Below are positions 13,498 through 21,838 of a DNA stretch of 26,443 bases, in pieces (the first letter of the stretch is position 1; every line of letters begins with the position of its first letter). Source of the stretch: JACNLN01 sp964626495. Lineage in GTDB: Bacteria > Fidelibacterota > Marinisomatia > Marinisomatales > CAZVFT01. The position numbers and the translations under genes are program-made. The stretch is taken from contig CAZVFT010000026.1 in the NCBI GenBank assembly GCA_964626495.1, positions 1 through 26,443 of the forward strand, written 5' to 3'. The notes under the pieces are model-generated. The model saw nothing but the letters and a program-made list of their open reading frames with translations. It did no database searches and was not told the DNA's origin.

Positions 13498-16425
13498 ATG
13501 GATTATATGATTGGAAAAGAATATCAAGGATTTACTCTCAATGAAGAACGGCAGGTAGAAGAAATTAACTCCACTGCTCGGATATTTCGTCATAAAAAAA
13601 GCGGTGCAGAACTATTGCATCTCGAGAATAATGATAAGAATAAGGTTTTTGTGATAACCTTCAAGACTCTTCCAGCCGATAGCACAGGTATTCCTCACAT
13701 CTTGGAACATTCTGTTCTTTGTGGTTCAAGAAAATTTCCAACGAAAGAGCCTTTTGTAGAACTCGCCAAGGGATCATTAAAAACTTTTTTAAATGCTATG
13801 ACGTATCCCGATAAAACTATGTATCCTATTGCCAGCACTAATGATAAAGACTTCTTCAACCTGATGGATGTCTATCTCGATGCAGTTTTTTATCCCAGGA
13901 TTCATAGTTATCCCCAAATTTTTATGCAGGAAGGGTGGCATTATGAGCTTGACGAAAAGGATGGTGAGATCATCTACAAAGGGGTCGTCTATAACGAAAT
14001 GAAAGGTGCATATTCGTCTCCAGAACAGATTCTTTTCAGGAAAATACGGCAATCTTTGTTTCCTGATAATGTATACGGAGTAGATTCCGGTGGTGACCCC
14101 GATGTAATTCCCAATTTGACCTATGAGCAATTTACCGCTTTTCATAAGAAGTACTATCACCCGTCAAACAGCAGGATATTTCTGTATGGTAATGGCAATA
14201 TTGATAAACAACTGCAATTCCTCAACGATCAGTACCTGAAGGATTTTAATACTATTCAAGTAGAGTCGGAAATTCTTCTGCATGAATCATTTTCGGAGCC
14301 TAAAGAAATTGTAGATTACTACCCTATTTCCCAGGATGAGAATGAAAATCAAAAAACGTATTTAAGTCTGAATTTTGTTACCGGAAATGTCACTAACGCA
14401 GAGACATATCTTGCCCTTGATATTTTACTGCATATTTTGCTAGATACACCTGCATCCCCACTTAAGGAAGCTCTATTAAAAGCAAAGATATGTAAGGATG
14501 TTTTTGGTTCCTTCCAGGGTGATTTGTTACAGCCTATTTTTAACGTTGTGATTAAAAATTCAGAGCAGAATTTGAAGGAAAAGTTTCAGAGGATTGTATT
14601 TGATACTTTGCATGAATTGGTAAAGGATGGTATCGATAAAAAATTGATTGAATCTTCCATCAACATTACAGAGTTTAAACTGAGAGAAGCGGATTTTGGT
14701 ATCTGGCCAAAAGGACTGGTATATTGTGGGTTGTGCATGAATAGCTGGATATATGATGATCATCCCACGAAACATTTAGAATACGAACCGTTACTGGAGA
14801 AGATTAAATCTGCACTAACGACCGATTATTTTGAGAAACTGATTGATCAATATCTGTTGAACAACAATCACCGAACCCTGTTAATGTTATTGCCGCAAAA
14901 AGGTCTAATAGAAGAAACTGAAGTTAGAATTCATAGCCACTTAAAGGAGTATAAATCTACACTTTCAGATGAAGAATGTGATGATCTGGTGAAACAGACA
15001 GAAAAATTGAAATTCTGGCAGACTCAACTCGATTCCCCTGAAGATCTTGAAAAGATTCCAATGCTTTCACTGGTAGATATTAAACGGGAAGCGGAAGTCT
15101 TGGCTTTGGTTGAGAAAGAGGAATCTGGCGTCAAAGTATTAACCCATCCCATTTTCACCAGCGGAATTACCTATCTGAATCTATATTTTGATACAACATG
15201 TGTGAAGAAGGAAGAATTACAATACATTCCATTGTTGACTCGTTTACTGGGAGAAATCAGTACGGAAAAGCACCATTATTCAGATCTCTCCAATGAGATT
15301 AATATTCATACAGGCGGTATTGATTTTGTGATGAATAATTTTACGGAGAATGAGGATGACTGTATCTATTATCCAAAATTGACAATACAATCCAAAGCAT
15401 TGATAAATAAAATCCCAAAGCTATTTGATTTGATTAGGGAAATTATTAATAAGACCAGTTTTGAGGATGCAAATCGAATAAGGGAAATTGTCCAGGAGAC
15501 CAAATCCCGAATGGAAATGAAAATTAGTCAGGCGGGACATCTAGTAGCTTCTTCTCGGTTGTTTTCATATTTCTCTCCTGCAGGAAAATACGGAGAACTC
15601 ACCGGAGGACTTTCTTACTACAAATTCATAGTTGATCTGGAGAAAAACTTTAACGAGAAGATTGAGAAGGTTACTGCCAATCTTCTTCAAGTCAGCAAGT
15701 TGATTTTCAATCGAAATAACCTGTTGGTGAGTCTGACCCAGCCGGAAGAACACTATATTCGTTTTCAAAAGCCTTTTGAAAAATTTGTTGGAGATCTGAG
15801 TGATAGACAGCTGGGTCGTTATGACTACGAGTTTCAAACCTCACTGGGAAATGAAGGTCTATTAACTCCAGCAAAGGTTCAGTATGTAACCAAGGGATTC
15901 AATTTCCGTCGATTGGGTTATAAGTACAGTGGCAGTATACTGGTTTTCAGCAAAATTGCCAGTCTGGATTATTTGTGGAATAGAATTCGGGTTCAGGGTG
16001 GAGCTTATGGTTCTTTTGCAATCTTTGGAAGAAGTGGGAATATGTTTTTTGGGACCTATCGCGATCCAAATCTTTCTGAAACACTGAATGTCTTCAACGA
16101 AATGGACTCTTTTTTCCATCAATTTAATCCGGGTGAAAGGGAAATGACCAAGTACATTATTGGTACGATTTCCGATCTGGATACTCCTCTAACACCCTCT
16201 CTGAAGGGAATCACTGCTACGTCAAGATATATCAGTAACATCACGCAGGAAGATGTTCAGAAGGATAGGGATGAGGTGCTGGCAACGACTCCAGAACAGG
16301 TTCGGCAGTTTTCAGAAACTGTTAGGGAGTTGATGAAAGAGGGTTATATATGCGTTCTGGGAAACGAAAATAAGATTAAAGAGAATAAGGAACTTTTTAG
16401 AGAGTTGATCACTGTATTTGAATAA
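13498..16425 (+). CDS. M16C-family zinc metalloprotease (presequence protease PreP-like)
   Basis: The 975-residue protein has the inverted zinc motif HxxEH as HILEH (67-71), with the third zinc ligand Glu167 in VVYNEMKGAYSSP. This is the M16 (insulinase/pitrilysin) pattern, and the length plus VLCGSRKFPTKEPFVEL and LKTFLNAMTYPDKTMYPIAS place it in subfamily M16C with PreP/Cym1. These enzymes enclose and degrade short unstructured peptides up to about 70 residues. The M16C-associated middle domain and the inactive second half are both present; the conserved RVQGGAYGSF lies near residues 830-840. No signal peptide is visible, so it is probably cytoplasmic. It follows a peptide importer by 175 bases and could degrade imported peptides. 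The ATG is preceded by agggag. Confidence 0.93.
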   Translation: MDYMIGKEYQGFTLNEERQVEEINSTARIFRHKKSGAELLHLENNDKNKVFVITFKTLPADSTGIPHILEHSVLCGSRKFPTKEPFVELAKGSLKTFLNAMTYPDKTMYPIASTNDKDFFNLMDVYLDAVFYPRIHSYPQIFMQEGWHYELDEKDGEIIYKGVVYNEMKGAYSSPEQILFRKIRQSLFPDNVYGVDSGGDPDVIPNLTYEQFTAFHKKYYHPSNSRIFLYGNGNIDKQLQFLNDQYLKDFNTIQVESEILLHESFSEPKEIVDYYPISQDENENQKTYLSLNFVTGNVTNAETYLALDILLHILLDTPASPLKEALLKAKICKDVFGSFQGDLLQPIFNVVIKNSEQNLKEKFQRIVFDTLHELVKDGIDKKLIESSINITEFKLREADFGIWPKGLVYCGLCMNSWIYDDHPTKHLEYEPLLEKIKSALTTDYFEKLIDQYLLNNNHRTLLMLLPQKGLIEETEVRIHSHLKEYKSTLSDEECDDLVKQTEKLKFWQTQLDSPEDLEKIPMLSLVDIKREAEVLALVEKEESGVKVLTHPIFTSGITYLNLYFDTTCVKKEELQYIPLLTRLLGEISTEKHHYSDLSNEINIHTGGIDFVMNNFTENEDDCIYYPKLTIQSKALINKIPKLFDLIREIINKTSFEDANRIREIVQETKSRMEMKISQAGHLVASSRLFSYFSPAGKYGELTGGLSYYKFIVDLEKNFNEKIEKVTANLLQVSKLIFNRNNLLVSLTQPEEHYIRFQKPFEKFVGDLSDRQLGRYDYEFQTSLGNEGLLTPAKVQYVTKGFNFRRLGYKYSGSILVFSKIASLDYLWNRIRVQGGAYGSFAIFGRSGNMFFGTYRDPNLSETLNVFNEMDSFFHQFNPGEREMTKYIIGTISDLDTPLTPSLKGITATSRYISNITQEDVQKDRDEVLATTPEQVRQFSETVRELMKEGYICVLGNENKIKENKELFRELITVFE

Positions 16426-16515
16426 ACTCAACAATGTGATCCAGAACATTTTTAGTATCGAAAATATTAGTTATTTTGAAAAGTGACTATAATATATGAG
16501 ATACATAGAAAAAAT

Positions 16516-19065
16516 ATGAATTTTAATAAACTGATCATTTTGTTTATTATTTCTAGTTTTCTATTCGCTGGTAATCCGTCAGATCTGGTAAAAATGACTG
16601 AAGAGTGGTACCAGAAACATCCAAATGAACTGCCCCACTGGATGACGCCTGAAGAGCTGGAACGGAAAGATGAAATAGGACGAGACTTTTATGAAACTGA
16701 TCCTCCAATCGCTCCTGTTCGTAATATTGCTGAATTTGAACCCATGGAAGCTGTTCTTATCCGTTATCCTCTTGGGATTCCTTACAGTGTTGTAGCAGAG
16801 ATGTCTGAAGATTTAACTGTAACCACCATAGTCGCCAGTACATATTATCAAAATCAGGCAATCGCCAACTATACGAGTCAAGGTGTGAATTTAGATAATT
16901 GCGAATTTTTAATTGCTCCCACCGATACGTGGTGGGTAAGGGATTATGGTCCCTGGTATGTTGTAGATGGGGATAACGAAGTGGGAATCGTCAATTTTAT
17001 TTATAATCGTCCTCGTCCAAACGATAATGATATCCCGATCGAGGTTGCTAATTATTTGGGTGTGGAACTATACGGGATGAGTCTTATCCACACCGGTGGT
17101 AATTATATGACTGACGGAATGGGTATTTCAGCATCCAGCGAGTTGGTCTGGGAGGAGAATCCATCGCTTTCTCATGAGGAAATTGAGCAGAAGGTATTTG
17201 ATTATCTTGGAGTGGAAACGTATCACGTGATTCCAGATCCGAATAACACATACATCGATCATATTGACTGCTGGGCAAAATTTTTAGATGTGGATAAAAT
17301 TTTGATACGTTCGGTGCCAACTAGCCATTCCCAGTATAACGAAATCGAAGCAGTAGTGTTCTTTTTTGAGAATCAAATTTCCTCATATGGAACACCTTAT
17401 GAGATTTATCGTGTTTATACTCCTAATGATCAACCGTACACCAACTCACTCATTTTAAATAATAAAGTGTTAGTACCCATTACAGGAGGTTCTTGGGATG
17501 ATGAAGCTATTGAATCATATGAGGAAGCTATGCCAGGTTACGAGGTAATTGGATTTACAGGTAATTGGTATTCCACCGATGCATTACATTGTCGGGCAAA
17601 AGGCATTGCTGATCGAGATATGCTCTACATTTATCATATTCCAATTTTAGGCGAAATTCCTGCAACAACAGATCCTTTTGAAATCACGGCAACGATTATT
17701 CCATATAGTGGAGAAGGTATTTACACTGATTCACTTCTCGTATATTACAAAATTGATAGTAGTGAGTACCAGTCTATACCGATGACATCGCTTGGAAATA
17801 ATGAGTACGCTGGTTTAATACCAAGTTTACCAAATGGGGGAGAAGTGGGATATTATATTCACGCTGCTGATTCATCCGGGAGAAGTACTAACCACCCCTA
17901 TATCGGAGCACCCGATCCTCACACATTTACTGTAGTTTCGTCTCAAATGGAATTTACCATTGAATATCAATCCGACTGGAATCTATTGGGTCTGCCAGTG
18001 AATGTTGAAGATGGATATTATCTGAATCTTTTTCCGGATGCCGAAGAAAACACTTTGTACTCTTATGATAGCGGATATATTCTCGAAACAGAATTAGTAA
18101 CAGGAATTGGTTACTGGTTAAAATTCAATAATGCTGGTTCTTCCACTATTACCGGAACGGTAATCAATGAGATTACCATACCTTTGAATGAAGGTTGGAA
18201 TCTAATCACGGGGATTTCTTTTCCAATAGCTGTTGACGCTATTGTTGATCCAGATGGATTAATAATTCCCAATACAATTTACGGTTTTGAAGATGGTTAT
18301 GTAAATGCTGAGACACTGGAACCAGGTAAGGGGTACTGGATTAGATCCAGTGGAGATGGTGATATTACAATATCCAATATCGGTACTTCAGGTAAAACGG
18401 TCAATCATTTTATTAACCGGATGGAAAATGCCAATCGGCTTATCTTTATAAATGCAGAGGGTCAGAAGAAAACACTGTATTTTGGTGTGTCTATTCCTGA
18501 AGATGAGCATCTCAGTTATAGTTTACCTCCAGCACCAATATCTGGGTCTGGGTTTGATGTACGGTTTGCGGGGAATTGGGCATACTGTGAGGATTCCGGG
18601 GAGATTAATGCAATGAATCCAGTGGGAGTAGTGGATATTGAATGTATTGTCAGAGATGGTGAGACGTGGACGTTAGTTGATATAGAAAGTGGGAGGGAGT
18701 TTGAGTGTTCTGGTAATCAGTTGATTACATTAGCGGGTGGAGACAGGAAATTCCGGTTAGCCAAGTCCCTGATTTCTCAATTACCTGATTCCTATATCCT
18801 ACATCCAGCTTATCCCAACCCCTTCAACCCGGTTACCACAATCCGCTACGACCTCCCTGAACAATCTTTCGTAACTATTGTGGTTTACGATATGCTGGGA
18901 AGAGAGGTAAAAGAACTGGTTAATGGTGAATTAGCGAGTGGTTATCATAAGATTGTTTGGGATGGGACCGATAGTTTTAGTAAACCTGTTGGTGCTGGTG
19001 TATACTTATATCAGATTAGAACAGCTGATTTTATACAGACGAATAAGTTGCTACTCTTGAAATAA
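16516..19065 (+). CDS. Secreted peptidylarginine-deiminase-like enzyme (PPAD/agmatine deiminase family) with T9SS tail
   Basis: 849 residues with signal peptide MNFNKLIILFIISSFLFAG. The catalytic domain matches the Porphyromonas-type deiminase family: Asp143 in WVRDYGPW, His249-x-Asp251 in IDHIDCWAKF, and Cys359 in STDALHCRAKGIADRD. These correspond in order and spacing to the Asp, His-Asp and Cys of PPAD, which converts peptidylarginine to citrulline with release of ammonia. An Ig-like domain follows (about 388-475), then two related modules (WNLLGLPV ... GYWLKF and WNLITGIS ... GYWIRS, tryptophans 488 and 561), then the sorting domain from ~757 (YPNPFNPVTTIRY, ending LLLK). Free-arginine or agmatine activity cannot be excluded. 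An upstream GTG (16483) is rejected because the ATG gives a clean signal peptide. Confidence 0.87.
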   Translation: MNFNKLIILFIISSFLFAGNPSDLVKMTEEWYQKHPNELPHWMTPEELERKDEIGRDFYETDPPIAPVRNIAEFEPMEAVLIRYPLGIPYSVVAEMSEDLTVTTIVASTYYQNQAIANYTSQGVNLDNCEFLIAPTDTWWVRDYGPWYVVDGDNEVGIVNFIYNRPRPNDNDIPIEVANYLGVELYGMSLIHTGGNYMTDGMGISASSELVWEENPSLSHEEIEQKVFDYLGVETYHVIPDPNNTYIDHIDCWAKFLDVDKILIRSVPTSHSQYNEIEAVVFFFENQISSYGTPYEIYRVYTPNDQPYTNSLILNNKVLVPITGGSWDDEAIESYEEAMPGYEVIGFTGNWYSTDALHCRAKGIADRDMLYIYHIPILGEIPATTDPFEITATIIPYSGEGIYTDSLLVYYKIDSSEYQSIPMTSLGNNEYAGLIPSLPNGGEVGYYIHAADSSGRSTNHPYIGAPDPHTFTVVSSQMEFTIEYQSDWNLLGLPVNVEDGYYLNLFPDAEENTLYSYDSGYILETELVTGIGYWLKFNNAGSSTITGTVINEITIPLNEGWNLITGISFPIAVDAIVDPDGLIIPNTIYGFEDGYVNAETLEPGKGYWIRSSGDGDITISNIGTSGKTVNHFINRMENANRLIFINAEGQKKTLYFGVSIPEDEHLSYSLPPAPISGSGFDVRFAGNWAYCEDSGEINAMNPVGVVDIECIVRDGETWTLVDIESGREFECSGNQLITLAGGDRKFRLAKSLISQLPDSYILHPAYPNPFNPVTTIRYDLPEQSFVTIVVYDMLGREVKELVNGELASGYHKIVWDGTDSFSKPVGAGVYLYQIRTADFIQTNKLLLLK
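17977..18380 (+). repeat. Two tandem ~73-residue modules in the deiminase-like protein
   Basis: The two modules begin at tryptophans 219 bases apart (17977 and 18196). Both have a WNL-x-G start, a short strand ending in Y-x-[FY] and a GYW[LI] block. The DNA is no longer alike, so the duplication is old. Function is unknown; similar spacers lie before T9SS tails in related proteins as far as I recall. Confidence 0.5.
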
Positions 19066-19087
19066 TCCGATATTCTTGAAGTAGTAT

Positions 19088-19106
19088 CTATTACTTAAAG
19101 TAATAG
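19088..19106. promoter_or_regulatory. Perfect 9-bp inverted repeat with one central base
   Basis: ctattactt-a-aagtaatag lies 22 bases after the deiminase stop. With a 1-base centre it cannot form a normal RNA loop with full arms, so a protein-binding site is more likely than a terminator. No regulator is identified. Confidence 0.35.
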
Positions 19107-19158
19107 TTTATACTGTTCATCGGATATATTTTCCTTGTACTAAATTGTAAACTGGAAG

Positions 19159-19186
19159 ACAGCTTGTGAAAATGAGCTGTTTTTTG
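19159..19186 (+). terminator. Intrinsic terminator after the deiminase-like gene
   Basis: The stem acagct (19159-19164) / agctgt (19175-19180) has a 10-base loop and is followed by a run of six T. It lies about 95 bases after the stop codon. Confidence 0.6.
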
Positions 19187-19217
19187 TAAGTTGTAATCAC
19201 CCTTTTCCTTTAAAAAA

Positions 19218-19246
19218 TTGTAATCAAAACTGAATTACAGTATAAA
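19218..19246 (+). promoter_or_regulatory. Sigma70-like promoter of the aminomutase gene
   Basis: TTGTAA (19218-19223), a 17-base spacer, then TATAAA (19241-19246); the start codon is 50 bases further on, after a strong ttggaggt. The box ttgtaatca occurs twice (19191-19199 and 19218-19226), the second copy overlapping the -35, and an inverted attaca lies at 19234-19239. The repeats may be binding sites for a regulator. Confidence 0.5.
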
Positions 19247-19296
19247 AGGGCAAATTTTCATACCGTAATTTTATTTATACACCTTGGAGGTATTGT

Positions 19297-21213
19297 ATGA
19301 TTCTGAATGAAATACGACCAAAAAAATATTCAAGTACAAGGGTATTTGATCTTACCGACGATGTTTTTCAGGATGAATTTCCCTTACTTGCAAATTCAAT
19401 TGATATCCCTACTGATCGAGATATAAAAAAAATGTGGGATGTCAATCCTGAAATGTTGAAGATTTTAAAAGAGAGTGAATATCTGAAAGATGCTCGAGAG
19501 AGTCTTTATCAATATTTAAATATCTGTGAAACGGAGGTATTTTCTTCGGATAGTGATCTCCATCCCCTGGAGAAGTCAAACATCCGGGAGTGTATACGTA
19601 TTTTTAGGAGCATTATTGGTCCCATTAATGAAAAAAGAACACAGTTTTCCGCTCTTGATGTTCTCTGGAGATTGGCGAGAGGAGAAAGGGATAAAATAGA
19701 TATTGACATTTCAGTAGGATTTATTCTTGAATTTGAGCACCTTTTTCGCGGAGTAATTGGGGAATCTGGAATTTATTCCACAGAGGGCAGAAGTACAAAA
19801 TGGGTACCTGATTTCCTTCGAATGGAAGGAAGAAAGGCAGCAATTGAACGCTCAAGAGTTCTTGACAAAATGGCAAAAATGGTTGATGATACCATAAAAA
19901 ATTATCCAACTGGACTTGATGAGGAAATAATTAAAAAGCGTAAGGGAAATAAAAATCGTATATTAAAATATTTTAATGCTAAGGAGGATCAGTGGTATAA
20001 TTATAGATGGCATATCAAGAACGTTATTCGAGATGAGAAGACTTTATCAGACCTGATCAATCTCACCTCAGATGAAAAAGAAGCGGTATCAATAGCAAGG
20101 GAAAATAGAATCCCGTTTGGTATAACTCCATATTATCTCTCACTGATGGATTATGAACCTACGCGTGAGTTTGATCATGCTATTCGTGCTCAGGTGATTC
20201 CCCCCATGAATTATGTTCTCACTATGAAGAAGTACCGTGATGAAAAAGAAGAAGTCATGGATTTTATGGGCGAACATGATACCTCACCAGAAGATTTGAT
20301 TACACGTCGTTATCCTAAAATAGCAATTTTAAAACCCTATGATACCTGTTCCCAAATATGTGTGTACTGTCAAAGGAACTGGGAGATTGAGGAGGTACTT
20401 TCGCCCCATGCTCTAGCAAGTCAGGATAAAATTGATACAGCCATTAAATGGTTCAAGGATCATCCTGGGATTGGCGATATATTGATCACGGGTGGGGATC
20501 CAGGTGTTATGCGTGATAAGCTTATTCATCGGCTGCTGGAAAAAATCAGTGCCATTGATCATATTACCAGAATACGTATTGGTACACGAACTCCTGTGGT
20601 ATTACCCTTCCGGTTCACGGAGGATTTTATAAAAATGATCACTGAATATCACATTCCCGGAAAAGTTGAAATTTGTTTTGTAACTCATTTTGAACACCCG
20701 TATGAAGTGACTCCAGAGGCAATGCAAGCGGTGGAAAAATTGAAAAATATTGGTATTGGAGTTTATAATCAGGAGGTATTTACTGTTGAGAATAGCCGTC
20801 GGTTTGAATCGGCAGCTCTCAGGGAAACTTTATGTCAAATTGGTGTGGATCCCTATTACAATTTTAACGCAAAAGGAAAAGAAGAGACGAAAAATTATCG
20901 TGTCCCTATAGCCAGAATTCTTCAGGAGAGAAAGGAAGAAGCCAGGCTTCTGCCTGGAATGTCCCGGACAGATGAGCCAGTATTTAATGTCCCAAGACTT
21001 GGAAAGAATCATTTACGTGCCTGGCAAGATCATCGAGTGGTAATGATTATGCCAGATGGAAGACGGGTGTATGAATTCCACCCATGGGAAAAGTATTTAA
21101 CACCAATTCCACCCTATAACCACTACGATGTTCCAATTTATGATTATCTAAAGAAAATGAAAAAACGTGGTGAAAATATTGAGGATTACAAGACGATCTG
21201 GTATTACTATTGA
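19297..21213 (+). CDS. KamA-family radical SAM aminomutase, glutamate 2,3-aminomutase-like, with long N-terminal extension
   Basis: 638 residues. The radical SAM cluster motif is CSQICVYC (Cys351, 355, 358) and GGDP lies at 399-402. The KamA core starts near residue 228 (WYNYRWHI, then TPYYLSLMD). The PLP lysine is probably Lys570 in NVPRLGK, where lysine 2,3-aminomutase has DAPGGGGK. Aligned by eye, the two Asp residues that hold the substrate side-chain amine in lysine aminomutase are Lys526 (PYYNFNAKGK) and Asn564 here. From memory, glutamate 2,3-aminomutase has Lys and Asn at these sites, so the likely reaction is L-glutamate to beta-glutamate. Residues 1-225 are an extra helical-looking region not found in classical KamA. 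The gene has its own promoter and a strong ribosome-binding site, and its last 7 bases overlap the gene on the other strand. Confidence 0.85.
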   Translation: MILNEIRPKKYSSTRVFDLTDDVFQDEFPLLANSIDIPTDRDIKKMWDVNPEMLKILKESEYLKDARESLYQYLNICETEVFSSDSDLHPLEKSNIRECIRIFRSIIGPINEKRTQFSALDVLWRLARGERDKIDIDISVGFILEFEHLFRGVIGESGIYSTEGRSTKWVPDFLRMEGRKAAIERSRVLDKMAKMVDDTIKNYPTGLDEEIIKKRKGNKNRILKYFNAKEDQWYNYRWHIKNVIRDEKTLSDLINLTSDEKEAVSIARENRIPFGITPYYLSLMDYEPTREFDHAIRAQVIPPMNYVLTMKKYRDEKEEVMDFMGEHDTSPEDLITRRYPKIAILKPYDTCSQICVYCQRNWEIEEVLSPHALASQDKIDTAIKWFKDHPGIGDILITGGDPGVMRDKLIHRLLEKISAIDHITRIRIGTRTPVVLPFRFTEDFIKMITEYHIPGKVEICFVTHFEHPYEVTPEAMQAVEKLKNIGIGVYNQEVFTVENSRRFESAALRETLCQIGVDPYYNFNAKGKEETKNYRVPIARILQERKEEARLLPGMSRTDEPVFNVPRLGKNHLRAWQDHRVVMIMPDGRRVYEFHPWEKYLTPIPPYNHYDVPIYDYLKKMKKRGENIEDYKTIWYYY

Positions 21214-21512
21214 TCCTTGGGTTTGTAGGAATTAAACCATTTTGTACCAAAAAACATTTTTAACTCCCTTTTTACTTTTCGCGTCCCTTCCGGACCAGCA
21301 AAAATAACACCAAGTCCCAGCATTATCCACGACACTCCGTAAACGATCCCGCCGATTTTTATCCAGAGTATATATCCCGTGTTAATATACAAGACAGTAG
21401 CAGCTACTAAACTGCCGATTCCGATTGGGGTATTAATGACTAGAAAAATCATTCCCACTTTGAACCAGATAGGATTTTTGAATTTGGGGAGATTTTTCAT
21501 CCATTTTCGCAT
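21207..21512 (-). CDS. Small membrane protein of unknown function
   Basis: About 101 residues with two hydrophobic segments (KVGMIFLVINTPIGIGSLVA and the next ~40 residues including IGGIVYGVSWIMLGLGVIFA), then a conserved-looking AGPEGTRKVKRELK and a basic C-terminus. The frame stays open back to an ATG at 21581 (124 residues). I chose the ATG at 21512 because MRKWMKNLPKFKNPIWFKVG looks like the beginning of such proteins; another ATG lies at 21500. No start has a good ribosome-binding site. I do not recognise the family. It is convergent with the aminomutase gene and overlaps it by 7 bases. Confidence 0.55.
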   Translation of the reverse strand: MRKWMKNLPKFKNPIWFKVGMIFLVINTPIGIGSLVAATVLYINTGYILWIKIGGIVYGVSWIMLGLGVIFAGPEGTRKVKRELKMFFGTKWFNSYKPKDQ

Positions 21513-21618
21513 ATCAGAAAATAGAACAATGCGTTTAATTTTAAAAATAAGAAAGTAAACAACAAAACAGGTGTGAGTCATTACTCATTTTTGTGGTGAT
21601 GTTTCGGAGTAAAATGCC

Positions 21619-21636
21619 TGTCCGGCTACTGATGGA
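21619..21636 (+). repeat. Copy of the 18-bp palindrome family
   Basis: tgtccggctactgatgga matches the copies at 5094, 13420 and 13441 in the TGTCCGGC-N4-GAYGGA pattern. It lies in the gap before the sugar-kinase promoter region. The rest of the gap (21513-21838) holds only the promoters listed separately. Confidence 0.6.
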
Positions 21637-21730
21637 AACTTCCGCAAAGTTTTCCTTCAACAATGGCGCTCCCCGAAATCGTTCAATAAACTTATATTTG
21701 AATTCAAATGTTAGAAGGGGTCACCGACGA

Positions 21731-21798
21731 TTGACAATATTTTACAAGATTTTTATTGTTATAGACTGATTGACATTTTTTCTATCCTGACGTAAACT
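21731..21798 (+). promoter_or_regulatory. Two tandem sigma70-like promoters before the sugar kinase
   Basis: The first is TTGACA (21731-21736), 17 bases, TATTGT (21754-21759). The second is TTGACA (21770-21775), 17 bases, TAAACT (21793-21798). The second is 41 bases before the ATG and has the better -10. Both -35 boxes match the consensus fully, unusual in this window. Confidence 0.5.
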
Positions 21799-21838
21799 CA
21801 CAAGCAAACGGAGTTGATATTTCAATAGAGGAGAGAAC

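Noticed and set aside
16483..16515. GTG start adding 11 residues to the deiminase-like protein
   Set aside because: The ATG at 16516 gives a compact signal peptide; the added residues would put a charged tail in front of it and have no ribosome-binding site.
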